DNA of 64,000 bases from Acidovorax sp. 69. GTDB lineage: Bacteria > Pseudomonadota > Gammaproteobacteria > Burkholderiales > Burkholderiaceae_C. The first letter of the stretch is position 1; each line of letters opens with the position of its first letter. Positions 35,376-44,582 of this stretch are shown here, one piece after another. Both the position numbers and the translations under genes were made by a program. Under the pieces are notes generated by a model. It did not search any database, was not told the DNA's origin, and was given only the letters and a program-made list of their open reading frames with translations. The stretch covers positions 3,720,501-3,784,500 of the forward strand of contig NZ_PGEP01000001.1 of assembly GCF_002797445.1 (NCBI RefSeq). The letters run 5' to 3'.

Positions 35376-36135
35376 GCACACGCTCCCACATCCATTGGCC
35401 CGAGGCATGGCCGCGCATCAAACTATGCCGCTGCGCCTGCACCAGGAAGTGCAGCACATCAAGCCCATGCGGTAGTGCAGATGCCCCGGCAGCGGGGTCA
35501 ACACCCTGCGGCGCGCAGTCCTGAGCCTGCAGAACAAAACCCTCGCTACCCGCTGGACAGGGGGCGAGCAACGCAGCCCAAGCGTACTCCGATGCGGGCT
35601 CATCGTGGAACACCGCGTAATCGTGCGGAAGGCGGCCGTCATAGCACACCAGCAACACCTCAGGCGACTCCTGCTCCATGTCACTCAGCAGACCTACCGC
35701 CTCGACAACACCCGCTTCGGGCACGCAGTGCGAGGACGCAACACACACCGAATTGGCACGCATGCCGCGCAAGATGGAGTGCTGCGCACCCACGGCGTTG
35801 TGCACCGACAACCCAAAGGCAGTCGGTGACAGGGGCTCATCGAGCGCCTGGGACCTGAGCAAGGCCAATGTCTTTTCAGCGTCGCCATAGCGCGACGCCC
35901 ACACGACAGGGATATCAGCGCCACGCGCATGCAAAAGCACCTGGTCGGCCACGGAAATGGCCAACTTGGCCAGTTGGCCCAGTCGGCGGCGTGACATGGC
36001 GGGCACGTGGGGCAACTCGATTTCCGTGTCACCCACCGGGCTCACAGGCGCCTCTGCCCACCGCAACCATTGTTCTTGACTCTGCAGGCCCGGCGCAATC
36101 GCGGCCCACGCCTGTACGGCGAAGGCTGATCGCAC
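35368..36135 (-). CDS. Ketosynthase-like chain-length factor (short, PF13723 type)
   Basis: A 255-residue protein of the short ketosynthase-like family found at the head of aryl-polyene operons. It has the ketosynthase-N fold elements (SVADQVLLHARGADIPVVWASRYGDA, FGLSVHNAVGAQHSILR, VLLVCYDGRLPHDYA) but only about two thirds of a full ketosynthase length, and no HGT or GH catalytic histidines. It therefore probably cannot condense by itself and would act with a full ketosynthase. GTG 36135 has GGTGGGAG 5 bp upstream, a strong ribosome-binding site. It is first in the operon. Confidence 0.8.
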   Translation of the reverse strand: MRSAFAVQAWAAIAPGLQSQEQWLRWAEAPVSPVGDTEIELPHVPAMSRRRLGQLAKLAISVADQVLLHARGADIPVVWASRYGDAEKTLALLRSQALDEPLSPTAFGLSVHNAVGAQHSILRGMRANSVCVASSHCVPEAGVVEAVGLLSDMEQESPEVLLVCYDGRLPHDYAVFHDEPASEYAWAALLAPCPAGSEGFVLQAQDCAPQGVDPAAGASALPHGLDVLHFLVQAQRHSLMRGHASGQWMWERVHV

Positions 36136-36266
36136 GGTACTCCCACCTATTTATTGAAGCCGTCAATTGTCGCAGATCGCTTGCGCGAACAAGGCAGAAA
36201 CAAGACCGCGAGGCAGCTGGGCGAAGGGATGCGCGCGCCAGAACGGACGCCTCACAGTGCCCTCGC

Positions 36267-36611
36267 TCAACGGTTGCCCTCACCCTTCAACTTGCGCAAT
36301 TGCCCCTCAAGCGCTTCAAGCTCCCCCCTAAGCGCCCGAACTTCTCCCTCCAACCTTGCAATGTTCGCGGCACGGCTCTGCCCGGCGGAAGGCGGCTCGC
36401 AAGCCGCTTGCAGCGTGATGAGCTGGTCTGCGATTTGTCGGCGCAGCAGCATCTGGCCCTTGGACTGGGCGACTTCCATGCGCCTTTCAATGTCTGCCCT
36501 ATCTGCAGCGCATGAGGCGTTGTCCTTCGCCGGGCTTGCGGTCTGCGCGGTGGCAACCCCCAGGATGGCCGTGGACAGGACCAAAGCGAAAAAACAACAG
36601 CGGACATGCAT
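36267..36611 (-). CDS. DUF1090 family periplasmic protein
   Basis: A 114-residue exported protein with a signal peptide (CCFFALVLSTAILGVATA). The mature part (CAADRADIERRMEVAQSKGQ...ADQLITLQAAC...ARLEGEVRALRGELEALEGQLRKLKGEG) is a coiled coil with two conserved Cys, the DUF1090/YqjC pattern. Function unknown; probably a periplasmic stress protein. ATG 36611 begins MHVRCC. It stands alone between the head of the polyene operon and the lipoprotein gene and is likely not part of that operon, as it is upstream of its first gene. Confidence 0.8.
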   Translation of the reverse strand: MHVRCCFFALVLSTAILGVATAQTASPAKDNASCAADRADIERRMEVAQSKGQMLLRRQIADQLITLQAACEPPSAGQSRAANIARLEGEVRALRGELEALEGQLRKLKGEGNR

Positions 36612-36773
36612 ACAGATAAGTACCCAGGGAATAACGGCCAAGCACGACAGCTAATTTGCGCTGGCGTCCGGTACAGGGGACGCGGGACGGGCTTGAGGAT
36701 GGTGCCAAGACCCCCACAGCGCCCATTCAAGGACACAGAGTTTTTTGGCTGGTTTTTATTTATCTACCTGTGC

Positions 36774-37652
36774 TCACCGCGCCGCCAGCACCAGAAAGTC
36801 TTGCTCGTAACGCTTCACAGACTGCACTGCTTTGAGCCGCTGCGCTGACGTCATCGCGTTGTGCACTTGGGAAAATCCGTCGCAGCCTTCTTCCACCAGC
36901 GTTTGCGCATAGCGTTGGTGCGCCGCGTCGGGCGATGTGTTGAAGCGGGCAAGGTAGCCGCGCAACAGGTTGCGGGCCTGCTCCGTGTTGGTGCGGTCTT
37001 GGGCAATTTTCTGCAGCACCTGCACCAGGTCTTTCTGGCGGCGCAGGCGTTCGGCGTAGGTGCGTTGCGGATCAAACGATGACTGGGCGATAAACGTGTG
37101 CAACGCCACCTTTTGCGGTTCGTCCAGGGTGCCGTAGAAGCCTTCAGCGCGTGACATGAGTTGTTTGAAACGCTGGTCACGCAGTTTGTCGGGCTTGACG
37201 TCCAGCCATTCCTTCTTCCAAGCGGTGTTGCTCTCAGCCTGCTTCCTTTGCAGATTGCGGATCTGGGCGTCGGTGAGCTGGGCGGCCAGCCAGACGAGCT
37301 TGGGTTCGGCCTGGACAATGACCTTGTCGATCTGGGCACGCACGGCATCGTAAGTGCGGCAGGCCTGGTCGGGCGATATCACGGATGGCAGTTGTTGCTG
37401 CACTTTTTGCAGAAGCTCGGCATGCCGGGGCAGCATGGTGTCACGGTGCCACTGGTGCAGATCACCCAGTTCGTCACGCACGCGCTCAGTTTGGTTTTCT
37501 GACAGATCGAGGTAGCTGTTCAGCTGCCAGTAGGCCAAGTGTGAGACCTGGTTGTAGGCCAGTTTGACGGCGCTGCAGCCCTGCAGCAGCAGACCACATC
37601 CCGCCAGGATGGCAACACACAGCGCCTTGCGAACGGGAAGCGATGCGCGCAA
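36774..37652 (-). CDS. DUF6279-type lipoprotein
   Basis: A 292-residue lipoprotein with a signal peptide RKALCVAILAGCGLLLQGCS; the lipidated Cys lies in LLQGC. The mature part has AYNQVSHLAYWQLNSYLDLSENQ followed by WHRDTMLPRHAELLQKV, characteristic of DUF6279 (YNQAxxLxYWxxxxYxxL). It is then all helical and charged. TTG 37652 was chosen because GGGAG lies 6 bp upstream and it starts the signal peptide; longer GTG and TTG starts exist upstream. Function unknown; outer-membrane anchored. Confidence 0.78.
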   Translation of the reverse strand: MRASLPVRKALCVAILAGCGLLLQGCSAVKLAYNQVSHLAYWQLNSYLDLSENQTERVRDELGDLHQWHRDTMLPRHAELLQKVQQQLPSVISPDQACRTYDAVRAQIDKVIVQAEPKLVWLAAQLTDAQIRNLQRKQAESNTAWKKEWLDVKPDKLRDQRFKQLMSRAEGFYGTLDEPQKVALHTFIAQSSFDPQRTYAERLRRQKDLVQVLQKIAQDRTNTEQARNLLRGYLARFNTSPDAAHQRYAQTLVEEGCDGFSQVHNAMTSAQRLKAVQSVKRYEQDFLVLAAR

Positions 37653-37839
37653 AAGGACTCCCGGTGGATGAAGGATGGGGTGACAGGCAGGATAGGGCGA
37701 ACCGGTCACCCTGGTACTTGCGCGGCGCAATACCTGGCAAGCGCGAGAGGTTTAGCCCCGCCAAAACGCTGCTGCAGACCCCACGTCGGCGTCGCGCTCT
37801 GCATGCCTCGCTGGGATGGCGCGGGTGCGCCACAGCAGG

Positions 37840-38055
37840 TTAATTGTCCTGTCGGCGTATCAGTTGGCGGCCACTGGCTGTGATCGCCAGTTCGCCACCG
37901 GTGCCTTTGGTGATGAAGCCCCACTCCAGCAGGCGCGCGGAGACATGGTCCTTGAGCGCGTGGGGCAGCGAGATGACTTCGCCCATTTCGAGTTGCTTCA
38001 AGGTTGCGATCTCATCCACGGTGGGATCGAAATGCGGAGCGTGGTAGGTGGTCAT
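37840..38055 (-). CDS. Small conserved-looking hypothetical protein
   Basis: A 71-residue protein (MTTYHAPHFDPTVDEIATLKQ...SLPHALKDHVSARLLEWGFI...GELAITASGRQLIRR). The central HALKDHVSARLLEWGFITKG and final TASGRQLI have a winged-helix look, with 'ASGR' typical of the last strand of small HTH proteins. The ATG at 38055 follows GAGAG. No family name is certain. It lies alone between a lipoprotein gene and a LysR gene. Confidence 0.6.
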   Translation of the reverse strand: MTTYHAPHFDPTVDEIATLKQLEMGEVISLPHALKDHVSARLLEWGFITKGTGGELAITASGRQLIRRQDN

Positions 38056-38138
38056 GGTGGTCGCTCTCGAACAAGGTTGATGAAAGACAGACTTCCGTGC
38101 AACCAGATTAGTTCAGGGCCGCAGCAGATGCAAGCGCA

Positions 38139-39083
38139 TCATCCCGCAGGCGGGGACACCCCCGCTTCCGCCATGCCCTGCAGCCACCGTGCAAACGTGG
38201 CCAGCACTGGCGGCTGCGCCTGTGCAGGGCTGATGAGGTAGTAGGCGCGCTCGCCGCGCAGCGGGCGGGCGCAGGCCACCACCAGCTCGCCGCTGGCCAG
38301 CTCGGCCTCGATCAGCAGCGGCGGGATCAGAGCTACCCCCATGCCGTGCGTGGCCGCCACGGCGAGCATCGAGAACAGCTCGTAGCGCGGGCCATCCAGC
38401 GCATGCGGCGCATCCACTCCCATGGCGTCAAACCACTGCCGCCAGCCATACGGGCGCGTGCTTTGCTGCAGCAGGGGCAGCTCAGCCAGCGCTTCGGCCG
38501 CAACGGGCTGGTGGGCACGCCCCCGGCCCCGGGGCGCGGCGGATTCGAGCAGGCGTGGGCTGCAGACGGGCACCACGTCTTCGTGCATCAGCAACTGCGC
38601 CTGCACGCCAGGCCAGTTGGCGACCTGCTCGGGGGTGCCCGCATACAGAGCGGCATCGAAGGTGGTGTCGGCAAACAAGAAAGGGCGTGTCTGCGTGTCG
38701 ATGTGCACCACGATGTCGGGGTGCTGCTGCGCCAGCTGCGGCAGGCGCGGGATGAGCCAGCGGGTGGCAAAGGTGGGCACTGCCGCCAGGGTGATCGTGC
38801 CGCCCTCGCCCTGGTGCGCCATCACATCGAGCGTGTCGCGCTCCAGCCCTTGCAGCCAGCGCGCCACCTGGCGGCCGTAGTGCGTGCCTGCAGGCGTCAG
38901 CACCACACCGTGGCGCGTACGGCGAAACAGCTGCACGCCCAAAAATTCTTCCAGCGCCTGGATCTGGCGCGACACCGCGCTTTGGGTGAGCGACAGCTCC
39001 TGCGCGGCGCGGGTGTAGCTTTCGTGGCGGGCGGCCACTTCAAAACAGGCCAGGGCCTGGGTCGACGGGATGTTACGGCGCAT
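38139..39083 (-). CDS. LysR-family regulator (GcvA-like)
   Basis: A 314-residue transcription factor. The helix-turn-helix is at about residues 8-60 (ALACFEVAARHESYTRAAQELSLTQSAVSRQIQALEEFLG), followed by the substrate-binding domain (AAVPTFATRWLIPRLPQL is the GcvA-type start). ATG 39083 (MRRNIPSTQ) matches GcvA-type N-termini; an ATG 27 bp upstream is possible. It diverges from gcdH and the CoA-transferase gene, the usual arrangement of a regulator with its target, so it probably senses glutarate or a related acyl-CoA. Operator not pinpointed. Confidence 0.88.
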   Translation of the reverse strand: MRRNIPSTQALACFEVAARHESYTRAAQELSLTQSAVSRQIQALEEFLGVQLFRRTRHGVVLTPAGTHYGRQVARWLQGLERDTLDVMAHQGEGGTITLAAVPTFATRWLIPRLPQLAQQHPDIVVHIDTQTRPFLFADTTFDAALYAGTPEQVANWPGVQAQLLMHEDVVPVCSPRLLESAAPRGRGRAHQPVAAEALAELPLLQQSTRPYGWRQWFDAMGVDAPHALDGPRYELFSMLAVAATHGMGVALIPPLLIEAELASGELVVACARPLRGERAYYLISPAQAQPPVLATFARWLQGMAEAGVSPPAG

Positions 39084-39268
39084 GATGATCTGGAACATGA
39101 AACGGGCCATTCACCCTCGAACAACCTCGCCAGCAAGTATTCCATACATTCCAAAAACGCATGTCTGGATGAAAAGAACTCGCTTGCGGGGTGCCATTCC
39201 AAGGCCTACGATGCACCCCAGTTGATTTGTTTTCACCCCTTTTCCTACTGTTTGACCTGGAGACACAC

Positions 39269-40465
39269 ATGGCCCACGCCGCTTTTCAATGGGATGACCC
39301 TTTCCTCATCAGCCAACAACTGACCGACGACGAGCGCGCCATCCAGGCCGCCGCCGCTGCGTATTGCCAGGACAAGTTGGCACCCCGCGTGCTGGACGCC
39401 TTCCGCCACGAAAAGATGGACGTGAGCATCTTCCGCGAGATGGGCGAAGTGGGCCTGCTGGGCCCCACCATCCCCGAACAATACGGCGGCCCCGGCCTGA
39501 GCTACGTCGCTTATGGCCTGATCGCCCGCGAGGTGGAGCGTGTGGATTCGGGCTACCGCTCCATGGCCAGCGTGCAGTCGTCGCTGGTGATGGTGCCTAT
39601 CCATGAGTTCGGCACCGAAGCGCAAAAGCAAAAGTACCTGCCCAAGCTGGCCACCGGCGAGTGGATCGGCTGCTTCGGCCTGACCGAGCCCGACCACGGC
39701 TCCGACCCCGGCAGCATGGCCACCCGCGCCTACAAGGTCGATGGCGGCTACAAGCTCAAGGGCAGCAAGATGTGGATCACCAACAGCCCCGTGGCTGACG
39801 TGTTCGTGGTCTGGGCCAAGGAAGTGTCCGAAAGCGGCGCCGTGGGTCCGATTCGCGGCTTTGTGCTCGAAAAGGGCATGAAGGGCCTGACGGCTCCGGC
39901 CATCCACGGCAAGGTGGGCCTGCGCGCCTCCATCACCGGCGAGATCGTGATGGACGACGTGTTCGTGCCCGAAGAGAACGCGTTTCCTGAAGTGCAAGGT
40001 CTGAAGGGCCCTTTCACCTGCCTGAACAGCGCCCGCTACGGCATTGCCTGGGGTGCGTTGGGTGCGGCCGAGTTCTGCTGGCACACCGCCCGCCAGTACA
40101 CGCTGGACCGCAAGCAGTTTGGCCGCCCCCTGGCTGCCAACCAGCTCATCCAGAAGAAGCTGGCCGACATGCAGACCGAGATCGCCATTGGCCTGCAGGC
40201 CTGCCTGCAGTTTGGCCGCATGAAGGACGCAGGCACGGCCAGCGTGGAAGGCACCTCCATCATCAAGCGCAACAGCTGCGGCAAGGCACTGGACATTGCC
40301 CGCCTGGCCCGCGACATGATGGGCGGCAACGGCATCAGCGACGAGTTCGGCGTGGCACGTCACCTGGTGAACCTGGAAGTGGTGAACACCTACGAAGGCA
40401 CGCACGATGTGCACGCGCTGATCCTGGGCCGCGCCCAGACGGGCATTGCAGCGTTCTCGAACTGA
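39269..40465 (+). CDS. gcdH: Glutaryl-CoA dehydrogenase
   Basis: FAD enzyme converting glutaryl-CoA to crotonyl-CoA in lysine, tryptophan and glutarate breakdown. The 398 residues follow the acyl-CoA dehydrogenase plan, with [14 protein letters not shown] for FAD binding and the C-terminal [20 protein letters not shown] where the Glu is the catalytic base. [29 protein letters not shown] is strongly GcdH-like. ATG 39269 follows CTGGAGA. A terminator follows the gene, and the CoA-transferase begins 106 bp downstream. Confidence 0.95.
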   Translation: MAHAAFQWDDPFLISQQLTDDERAIQAAAAAYCQDKLAPRVLDAFRHEKMDVSIFREMGEVGLLGPTIPEQYGGPGLSYVAYGLIAREVERVDSGYRSMASVQSSLVMVPIHEFGTEAQKQKYLPKLATGEWIGCFGLTEPDHGSDPGSMATRAYKVDGGYKLKGSKMWITNSPVADVFVVWAKEVSESGAVGPIRGFVLEKGMKGLTAPAIHGKVGLRASITGEIVMDDVFVPEENAFPEVQGLKGPFTCLNSARYGIAWGALGAAEFCWHTARQYTLDRKQFGRPLAANQLIQKKLADMQTEIAIGLQACLQFGRMKDAGTASVEGTSIIKRNSCGKALDIARLARDMMGGNGISDEFGVARHLVNLEVVNTYEGTHDVHALILGRAQTGIAAFSN

Positions 40466-40485
40466 GCGACGCCGACACGCACCGT

Positions 40486-40511
40486 AAAAACACCGCCTTT
40501 GCGGTGTTTTT
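40486..40511 (+). terminator. Terminator after gcdH
   Basis: AAAAACACCGC (40486-40496) pairs with GCGGTGTTTTT (40501-40511) through a CTTT loop. A perfect symmetric stem with U tract; a repeat copy follows directly, so transcription into the CoA-transferase may need its own promoter or read-through. Confidence 0.85.
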
Positions 40512-40515
40512 GCTT

Positions 40516-40556
40516 TCTAGCGCTTGATAGGCAAGCGCTACCAGCTATCTATTTCA
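40516..40556. repeat. Intergenic hairpin-repeat copy
   Basis: TAGCGCTTG (40518-40526) and CAAGCGCTA (40532-40540) form a 9-bp perfect stem, then CCAGCTATC and a TTTC-rich right flank. Sits between the gcdH terminator and the CoA-transferase start. Confidence 0.8.
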
Positions 40557-40571
40557 TAGTAATTGGCACCC

Positions 40572-41843
40572 ATGACCGCACACTCTAACTCCACAGGCGC
40601 TCTCGCAGGCATCAAGGTGCTTGACCTCTCCCGCGTGCTCGCAGGCCCCTGGTGCACCCAGGTGCTGGCCGACCTGGGCGCGGACGTGGTGAAGGTGGAG
40701 CGCCCAGGCGTGGGCGACGACACGCGCCAGTGGGGCCCGCCCTTTTTGAAAGATGCGGAGGGCAACGACACCAACCAGGCCAGCTACTACACCGCCTGCA
40801 ACCGCAACAAGCGCTCTGTGACCATCGACATGGCATCACCCGAGGGGCAAGCGCTCATCAAGCAGATGGCGCTGGAGGCCGACATCGTGGTGGAGAACTT
40901 CAAGGTCGGCGGCCTCAAGCAATATGGTCTGGACCATGAGAGCCTGCGCGCACTGAACCCGCGCCTCATCTACTGCTCGGTCACCGGCTTCGGGCAAAAC
41001 GGGCCCTATGCCGAGCGCGCAGGCTACGACCTGATGGTGCAGGCCATGACGGGCCTGATGAGCATCACCGGCCAGGCCGACAGCCAACCCGGCGGCGGCC
41101 CGATGCGGGTGGGCGTGGCCGTGATCGACCTGTTCACCGGGCTTTATGCCAGCAACGCCATCCTGGCTGCACTGCATGTGCGCGACAACGGCGCCAACGG
41201 CACGGGCCAAGGCCAGCACATCGACATGGCGCTGCTCGACGTGGGCATGGCCGTGCTGGCCAACCAGGCCTCGGGGTTCCTCGCCACCGCCAAGGCGCCC
41301 GGCCGCATGGGCAACAGCCACCCCAGCCTGGCGCCCTACCAGGACTTCACCACGGCCGACGGCAACATGCTGCTGGCCATAGGCAACGACGGCCAGTTCC
41401 AGCGCTTCTGTGCGGCGGCCAACCAGCCGCAGTGGGCCACCGACCCGCGCTACGCCACCAACACGCTGCGCGTGCAGCACCGCACCGAACTCATCCCCGC
41501 CATGGAGGCCGTGACCCGCACCCGCACCACGGCCGACTGGATCACGCTGCTGGAAGACAAGGCCGTGCCCTGTGGCCCCATCAACACGATTGCCCAGGCG
41601 TTTGATGATGCGCAGGTGAAGGCACGCGGCCTCGCCGTGACGCTGCCGCGCTGGAAGGACGGCGAAGCTGGCGACGGCGTGGCACAGATCACCGGCGTGG
41701 CCAGCCCGCTGCGCCTGTCGGCAACGCCGCCCGTGCTGCGCAACGCACCGCCCGCGCTGGGCCAGCACACCGACGAAGTGCTGGGCGAGATGGGGCTGGA
41801 TGCGGCGCGCATTGCCGCCCTGCGGGCCAGCGGCGTGTTGTGA
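40572..41843 (+). CDS. Family III CoA-transferase (CaiB/SUGCT-like)
   Basis: A 423-residue CoA-transferase. It has VLDLSRVLAGPWCTQVLADLGADVVKVERPG at the N-terminus, SVTIDMASPEGQ, and GYDLMVQAMTGLMSITGQ with catalytic Asp at about residue 153. C-terminal GQHTDEVLGEMG is normal for the CaiB family. Paired with gcdH, it most likely transfers CoA from succinyl-CoA or HMG-CoA to glutarate (mammalian SUGCT-like), giving the glutaryl-CoA the dehydrogenase needs. ATG 40572 rather than the TTG 9 bp upstream. Confidence 0.9.
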   Translation: MTAHSNSTGALAGIKVLDLSRVLAGPWCTQVLADLGADVVKVERPGVGDDTRQWGPPFLKDAEGNDTNQASYYTACNRNKRSVTIDMASPEGQALIKQMALEADIVVENFKVGGLKQYGLDHESLRALNPRLIYCSVTGFGQNGPYAERAGYDLMVQAMTGLMSITGQADSQPGGGPMRVGVAVIDLFTGLYASNAILAALHVRDNGANGTGQGQHIDMALLDVGMAVLANQASGFLATAKAPGRMGNSHPSLAPYQDFTTADGNMLLAIGNDGQFQRFCAAANQPQWATDPRYATNTLRVQHRTELIPAMEAVTRTRTTADWITLLEDKAVPCGPINTIAQAFDDAQVKARGLAVTLPRWKDGEAGDGVAQITGVASPLRLSATPPVLRNAPPALGQHTDEVLGEMGLDAARIAALRASGVL

Positions 41844-41891
41844 GCAGGCCCAAAGACCCTGATCACCAACGCCACCCCTGTGGCGCCCGAG

Positions 41892-41921
41892 CGGCCTGGC
41901 CCTGACCGGCCAGGCCGTTTT
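41892..41921 (+). terminator. Terminator after CoA-transferase
   Basis: CGGCCTGGCC (41892-41901) pairs with GGCCAGGCCG (41908-41917), followed by TTTTGC. Strong intrinsic terminator. Confidence 0.85.
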
Positions 41922-41940
41922 GCTTGAGTAATCCACAAGA

Positions 41941-41993
41941 AATTGGCCTCTGGCGCTTATCGATCAAGCGGTAGCAGCTATCAATTTGATAAC
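41941..41993. repeat. Intergenic hairpin-repeat copy
   Basis: AATTGGCCTCTGGCGCTTATCGATCAAGCGGTAGCAGCTATCAATTTG; the core CGCTT/AAGCG is kept, with one arm altered. Shares AATTGGCCTC with the copy at 18112. Confidence 0.75.
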
Positions 41994-41999
41994 ACAGCT

Positions 42000-42284
42000 G
42001 AACAAAAAGCATCGCTACCCCACCCTTGAGCGCCCATCAAAAAGACATGTACACAAACTTACATCCCTCACCATAATGGCTGAGGGAGTCTTCCCGGCGC
42101 GGCGTCTAGCGCCCACCGGTTGACCGAAACGATGGCGCAGTCGGGCAACAACCGCCGCAACAGACGGTGGCGTCAGGCTGGGCCTCAGGGCCTGCATGCG
42201 AACCCCAGGGGTGGGATCGCTCTCGGGCTCTGGTGGACTTTGCCCGCCACTGTGGCGTTGTGTGGACCCAACCAGGAGTTCGCG
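42000..42284. other. Leader region of the chemoreceptor gene
   Basis: No separate gene is supported. An AT-rich stretch (ATGTACACAAACTTACATCC, about 42045-42066) could contain a promoter; directly after it, CCCTCA (42065-42070) and TGAGGG (42081-42086) form a small hairpin around CCATAATGGC. The chemoreceptor reading frame is open through part of it, but the protein N-terminus clearly starts at 42285. Confidence 0.4.
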
Positions 42285-43817
42285 ATGAAGCTCAGCCTCA
42301 AGCTACCCCTTGCCTTTACCGTGTCGCTGCTTTTGCTGTTTGCAGCGGCCCTCTTTGGCATCAGCCGCCTCAACCAGGCGCTCGACACCTACCAGACCAC
42401 CGTAGCCCAGAGCTTTGAGCACGAGCGAATGGCATCCAGCATGCTCAACGAGTTCAAGGTGCAGGTGCAAGAGTGGAAAAACGTGCTGCTGCGCGGCAAG
42501 GACCCGGCCCAACTCACGCGCTATTGGGCCGCCTTTGAGAAGCAGGAAAAGACCATCAACGACCAAGCGCAAAAACTGCTGGCCGCCCTGCCCCCGGGCG
42601 AGGGCCGCGAGCGCGTGAACCAGTTTGCCCAGGCCCATGAACGCATGGGCACCGCCTACCGCAAGGGTTTCGAGGCTTTCAAGGCGGCCGACCACGACCC
42701 GCAGGCCGGTGACAAGGCCGTGGCGGGCATGGACCGCGAGCCCTCGCAGCTGATCGACCAGGCCGGCGAGCTGATCGCCAAGGCCAGCAGCGAAGTGGCT
42801 GCACGCGCAGCGGCCACCGCCCAACGCGCCACCACCATCAGCCTGGTGGTGATGATGGTGGTATGTGCCCTGGGCATTGCCGGGGCCATTGCGTTCAGCC
42901 GCACCGTGGTGAACCCGCTGGACAACGCCGTGCGGGTGTCGCAGGCCGTGGCCAATGGCGATCTCACCCTGGCCCGCCATGTGCAGGGCAAGGACGAAAT
43001 CGCCCTGCTGCTCAATGCACTGCACCAGATGCAGCTGAGCCTGTCGCGCGTGGTCTCCGGGGTGCGCAACAACGCCGACAGCGTGGCCGCCGCCAGCACC
43101 GAAATCGCCCTGGGCAACAACGATCTGTCGGCGCGCACCGAGCAGCAGGCGAGCGCGCTGGAGGAGACCTCGGCATCGATGGAAGAGCTGAGTTCCACCG
43201 TGCAGGCCAATGCCGAAAACGCCCGCCAGGCCAACCAGTTGGCCGTGAGCGCCTCGACGGTGGCTGTGCAGGGCGGCGACGTGGTGGCCGAAGTGGTGAC
43301 CACGATGAAAGGCATCAACGACAGCAGCAAGAAGATTGCCGACATCATCAGCGTGATCGACGGGATTGCCTTCCAGACCAATATCCTGGCGCTCAACGCC
43401 GCAGTGGAGGCCGCACGCGCCGGTGAGCAGGGCCGGGGTTTTGCCGTGGTGGCCAGCGAAGTGCGCAGCCTGGCCCAGCGCAGCGCCGACGCCGCCAAGG
43501 AGATCAAGACGTTGATACATGCCAGTGTGGAGCGCGTGGAGCAAGGCACGGCGCTGGTGGACAAGGCCGGCGCCACCATGACCGAGGTGGTGGCCTCGAT
43601 CCGCCGCGTGACCGACATCGTGGGCGAGATCAGCGCGGCCAGCAGCGAACAAAGCGCGGGCGTGGCCCAGGTGGGCGAGGCCGTGATGCAGATGGACCAG
43701 GCCACGCAACAAAACGCGGCACTGGTGGAACAAAGCGCGGCCGCCGCCGACAGCCTGAAGGTGCAAGCGCAGCAGCTGGTGCAGGCGGTGGCGGTGTTCC
43801 GGCTGGCCGCGACCTGA
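42285..43817 (+). CDS. Methyl-accepting chemotaxis protein
   Basis: A 510-residue inner-membrane chemoreceptor. TM1 is at about residues 5-25 ([20 protein letters not shown]), followed by a four-helix-bundle sensing domain, TM2 at about 187-207, a HAMP domain ([19 protein letters not shown]), and the signalling hairpin tip [40 protein letters not shown] split across two stretches. No C-terminal CheR-binding pentapeptide (ends FRLAAT). ATG 42285 has AGGAG 8 bp upstream. Ligand unknown; no chemotaxis genes adjoin except cheV about 15 kb away. Confidence 0.94.
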   Translation: MKLSLKLPLAFTVSLLLLFAAALFGISRLNQALDTYQTTVAQSFEHERMASSMLNEFKVQVQEWKNVLLRGKDPAQLTRYWAAFEKQEKTINDQAQKLLAALPPGEGRERVNQFAQAHERMGTAYRKGFEAFKAADHDPQAGDKAVAGMDREPSQLIDQAGELIAKASSEVAARAAATAQRATTISLVVMMVVCALGIAGAIAFSRTVVNPLDNAVRVSQAVANGDLTLARHVQGKDEIALLLNALHQMQLSLSRVVSGVRNNADSVAAASTEIALGNNDLSARTEQQASALEETSASMEELSSTVQANAENARQANQLAVSASTVAVQGGDVVAEVVTTMKGINDSSKKIADIISVIDGIAFQTNILALNAAVEAARAGEQGRGFAVVASEVRSLAQRSADAAKEIKTLIHASVERVEQGTALVDKAGATMTEVVASIRRVTDIVGEISAASSEQSAGVAQVGEAVMQMDQATQQNAALVEQSAAAADSLKVQAQQLVQAVAVFRLAAT

Positions 43818-43828
43818 ACGGCCAAACG

Positions 43829-43898
43829 TTTGATAAAAATAGCCGCGAGCGCTTGATTTATATGCGCTAGCAGCTATATTTTTAATAGCAAATTAAAT
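43829..43898. repeat. Intergenic hairpin-repeat copy with extended arms
   Basis: TTTGATAAAAATAGCCGCGAGCGC, loop TTGATTTATAT, then GCGCTAGCAGCTATATTTTT, giving an imperfect long stem (core AGCGC/GCGCT). Nearly identical loop and right flank to the copy at 8724, so these two belong to one subfamily. Between the convergent chemoreceptor and ribH genes. Confidence 0.85.
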
Positions 43899-43904
43899 AC
43901 AAGG

Positions 43905-44450
43905 TCAGGCGACTTCCGCCACCGCAGCCACCGCCTGCTGCGCCGTGGCCAGCGTGGGCGAGGCGAGCTTGCGCAGGTAGGCCATGGTCTGCAGGCAGGC
44001 CTGTGCGACCTCGGTGCCCTTCTTCACGAAATGCTCGCGGAAAAAGCGCACATGGTCCTCGTGGTCGTGAAAGTCGCGCGGCGTGAGCACGGCCGACATC
44101 ACGGGCACCTCGGTGTCGAGCTGCACGCGCATCAGTCCGTCGATGACAGCGGTGGTGACGAACTCGTGGCGGTAGATGCCGCCGTTGACCACCAGAGCGC
44201 AGGCAACGATGGCGTCGTAGCGCCCACTGCGCGCGAGCTTGCGGGCCAAGAGCGGAATCTCGAACGCGCCAGGCACATCGAACAGAGCCACCTGCTTTGG
44301 CGGCAGGCCATGGCGATCAAACTCGGCCAAGGCCGCGTCACGGGCCTGGTGCACGATGTCCTGGTGCCAGCTGGCACTGATGATGGCCACGCGGGCGCCA
44401 CGGTGAGCGGCCACGGGAACGAGGGGAGAGACAGAAGAAGACTGATTCAT
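43905..44450 (-). CDS. ribH: 6,7-dimethyl-8-ribityllumazine synthase (type II-like)
   Basis: Penultimate riboflavin-synthesis enzyme: joins the ribityl-diaminopyrimidine with dihydroxybutanone phosphate. The 181 residues show VAIISASWHQDIVHQARDAAL, the substrate loop FDVPGAFEIPLLARKLARSG, ACALVVNGGIYRHEFV, and the His of the conserved RFFREHF region. The unusual H-E-F-V instead of H-F-D-Y suggests the RibH2 (type II) branch. ATG 44450 follows GAGGAA. Transcribed from an FMN riboswitch leader, so FMN-repressed. No other rib genes adjoin. Confidence 0.93.
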   Translation of the reverse strand: MNQSSSVSPLVPVAAHRGARVAIISASWHQDIVHQARDAALAEFDRHGLPPKQVALFDVPGAFEIPLLARKLARSGRYDAIVACALVVNGGIYRHEFVTTAVIDGLMRVQLDTEVPVMSAVLTPRDFHDHEDHVRFFREHFVKKGTEVAQACLQTMAYLRKLASPTLATAQQAVAAVAEVA

Positions 44451-44582
44451 GGGTTCCTCAAAACAGGTCAAACCAGAATCAGGGCGCGCGCGAACACGGC
44501 TCCCGCCCTGTGGCGCCAAAACCCGCAGGCGCGCAAGCGCCCACCGGCAAGCCCTCCAAAGACGGGTGCTGTGGGTTTCGCG

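Noticed and set aside
36267..36611. DUF1090 gene as the first gene of the polyene operon
   Set aside because: It lies upstream of the operon head on the same strand but is separated by 130 bp from the strong ribosome-binding site of the chain-length-factor gene, and DUF1090 is not a usual member of such clusters.
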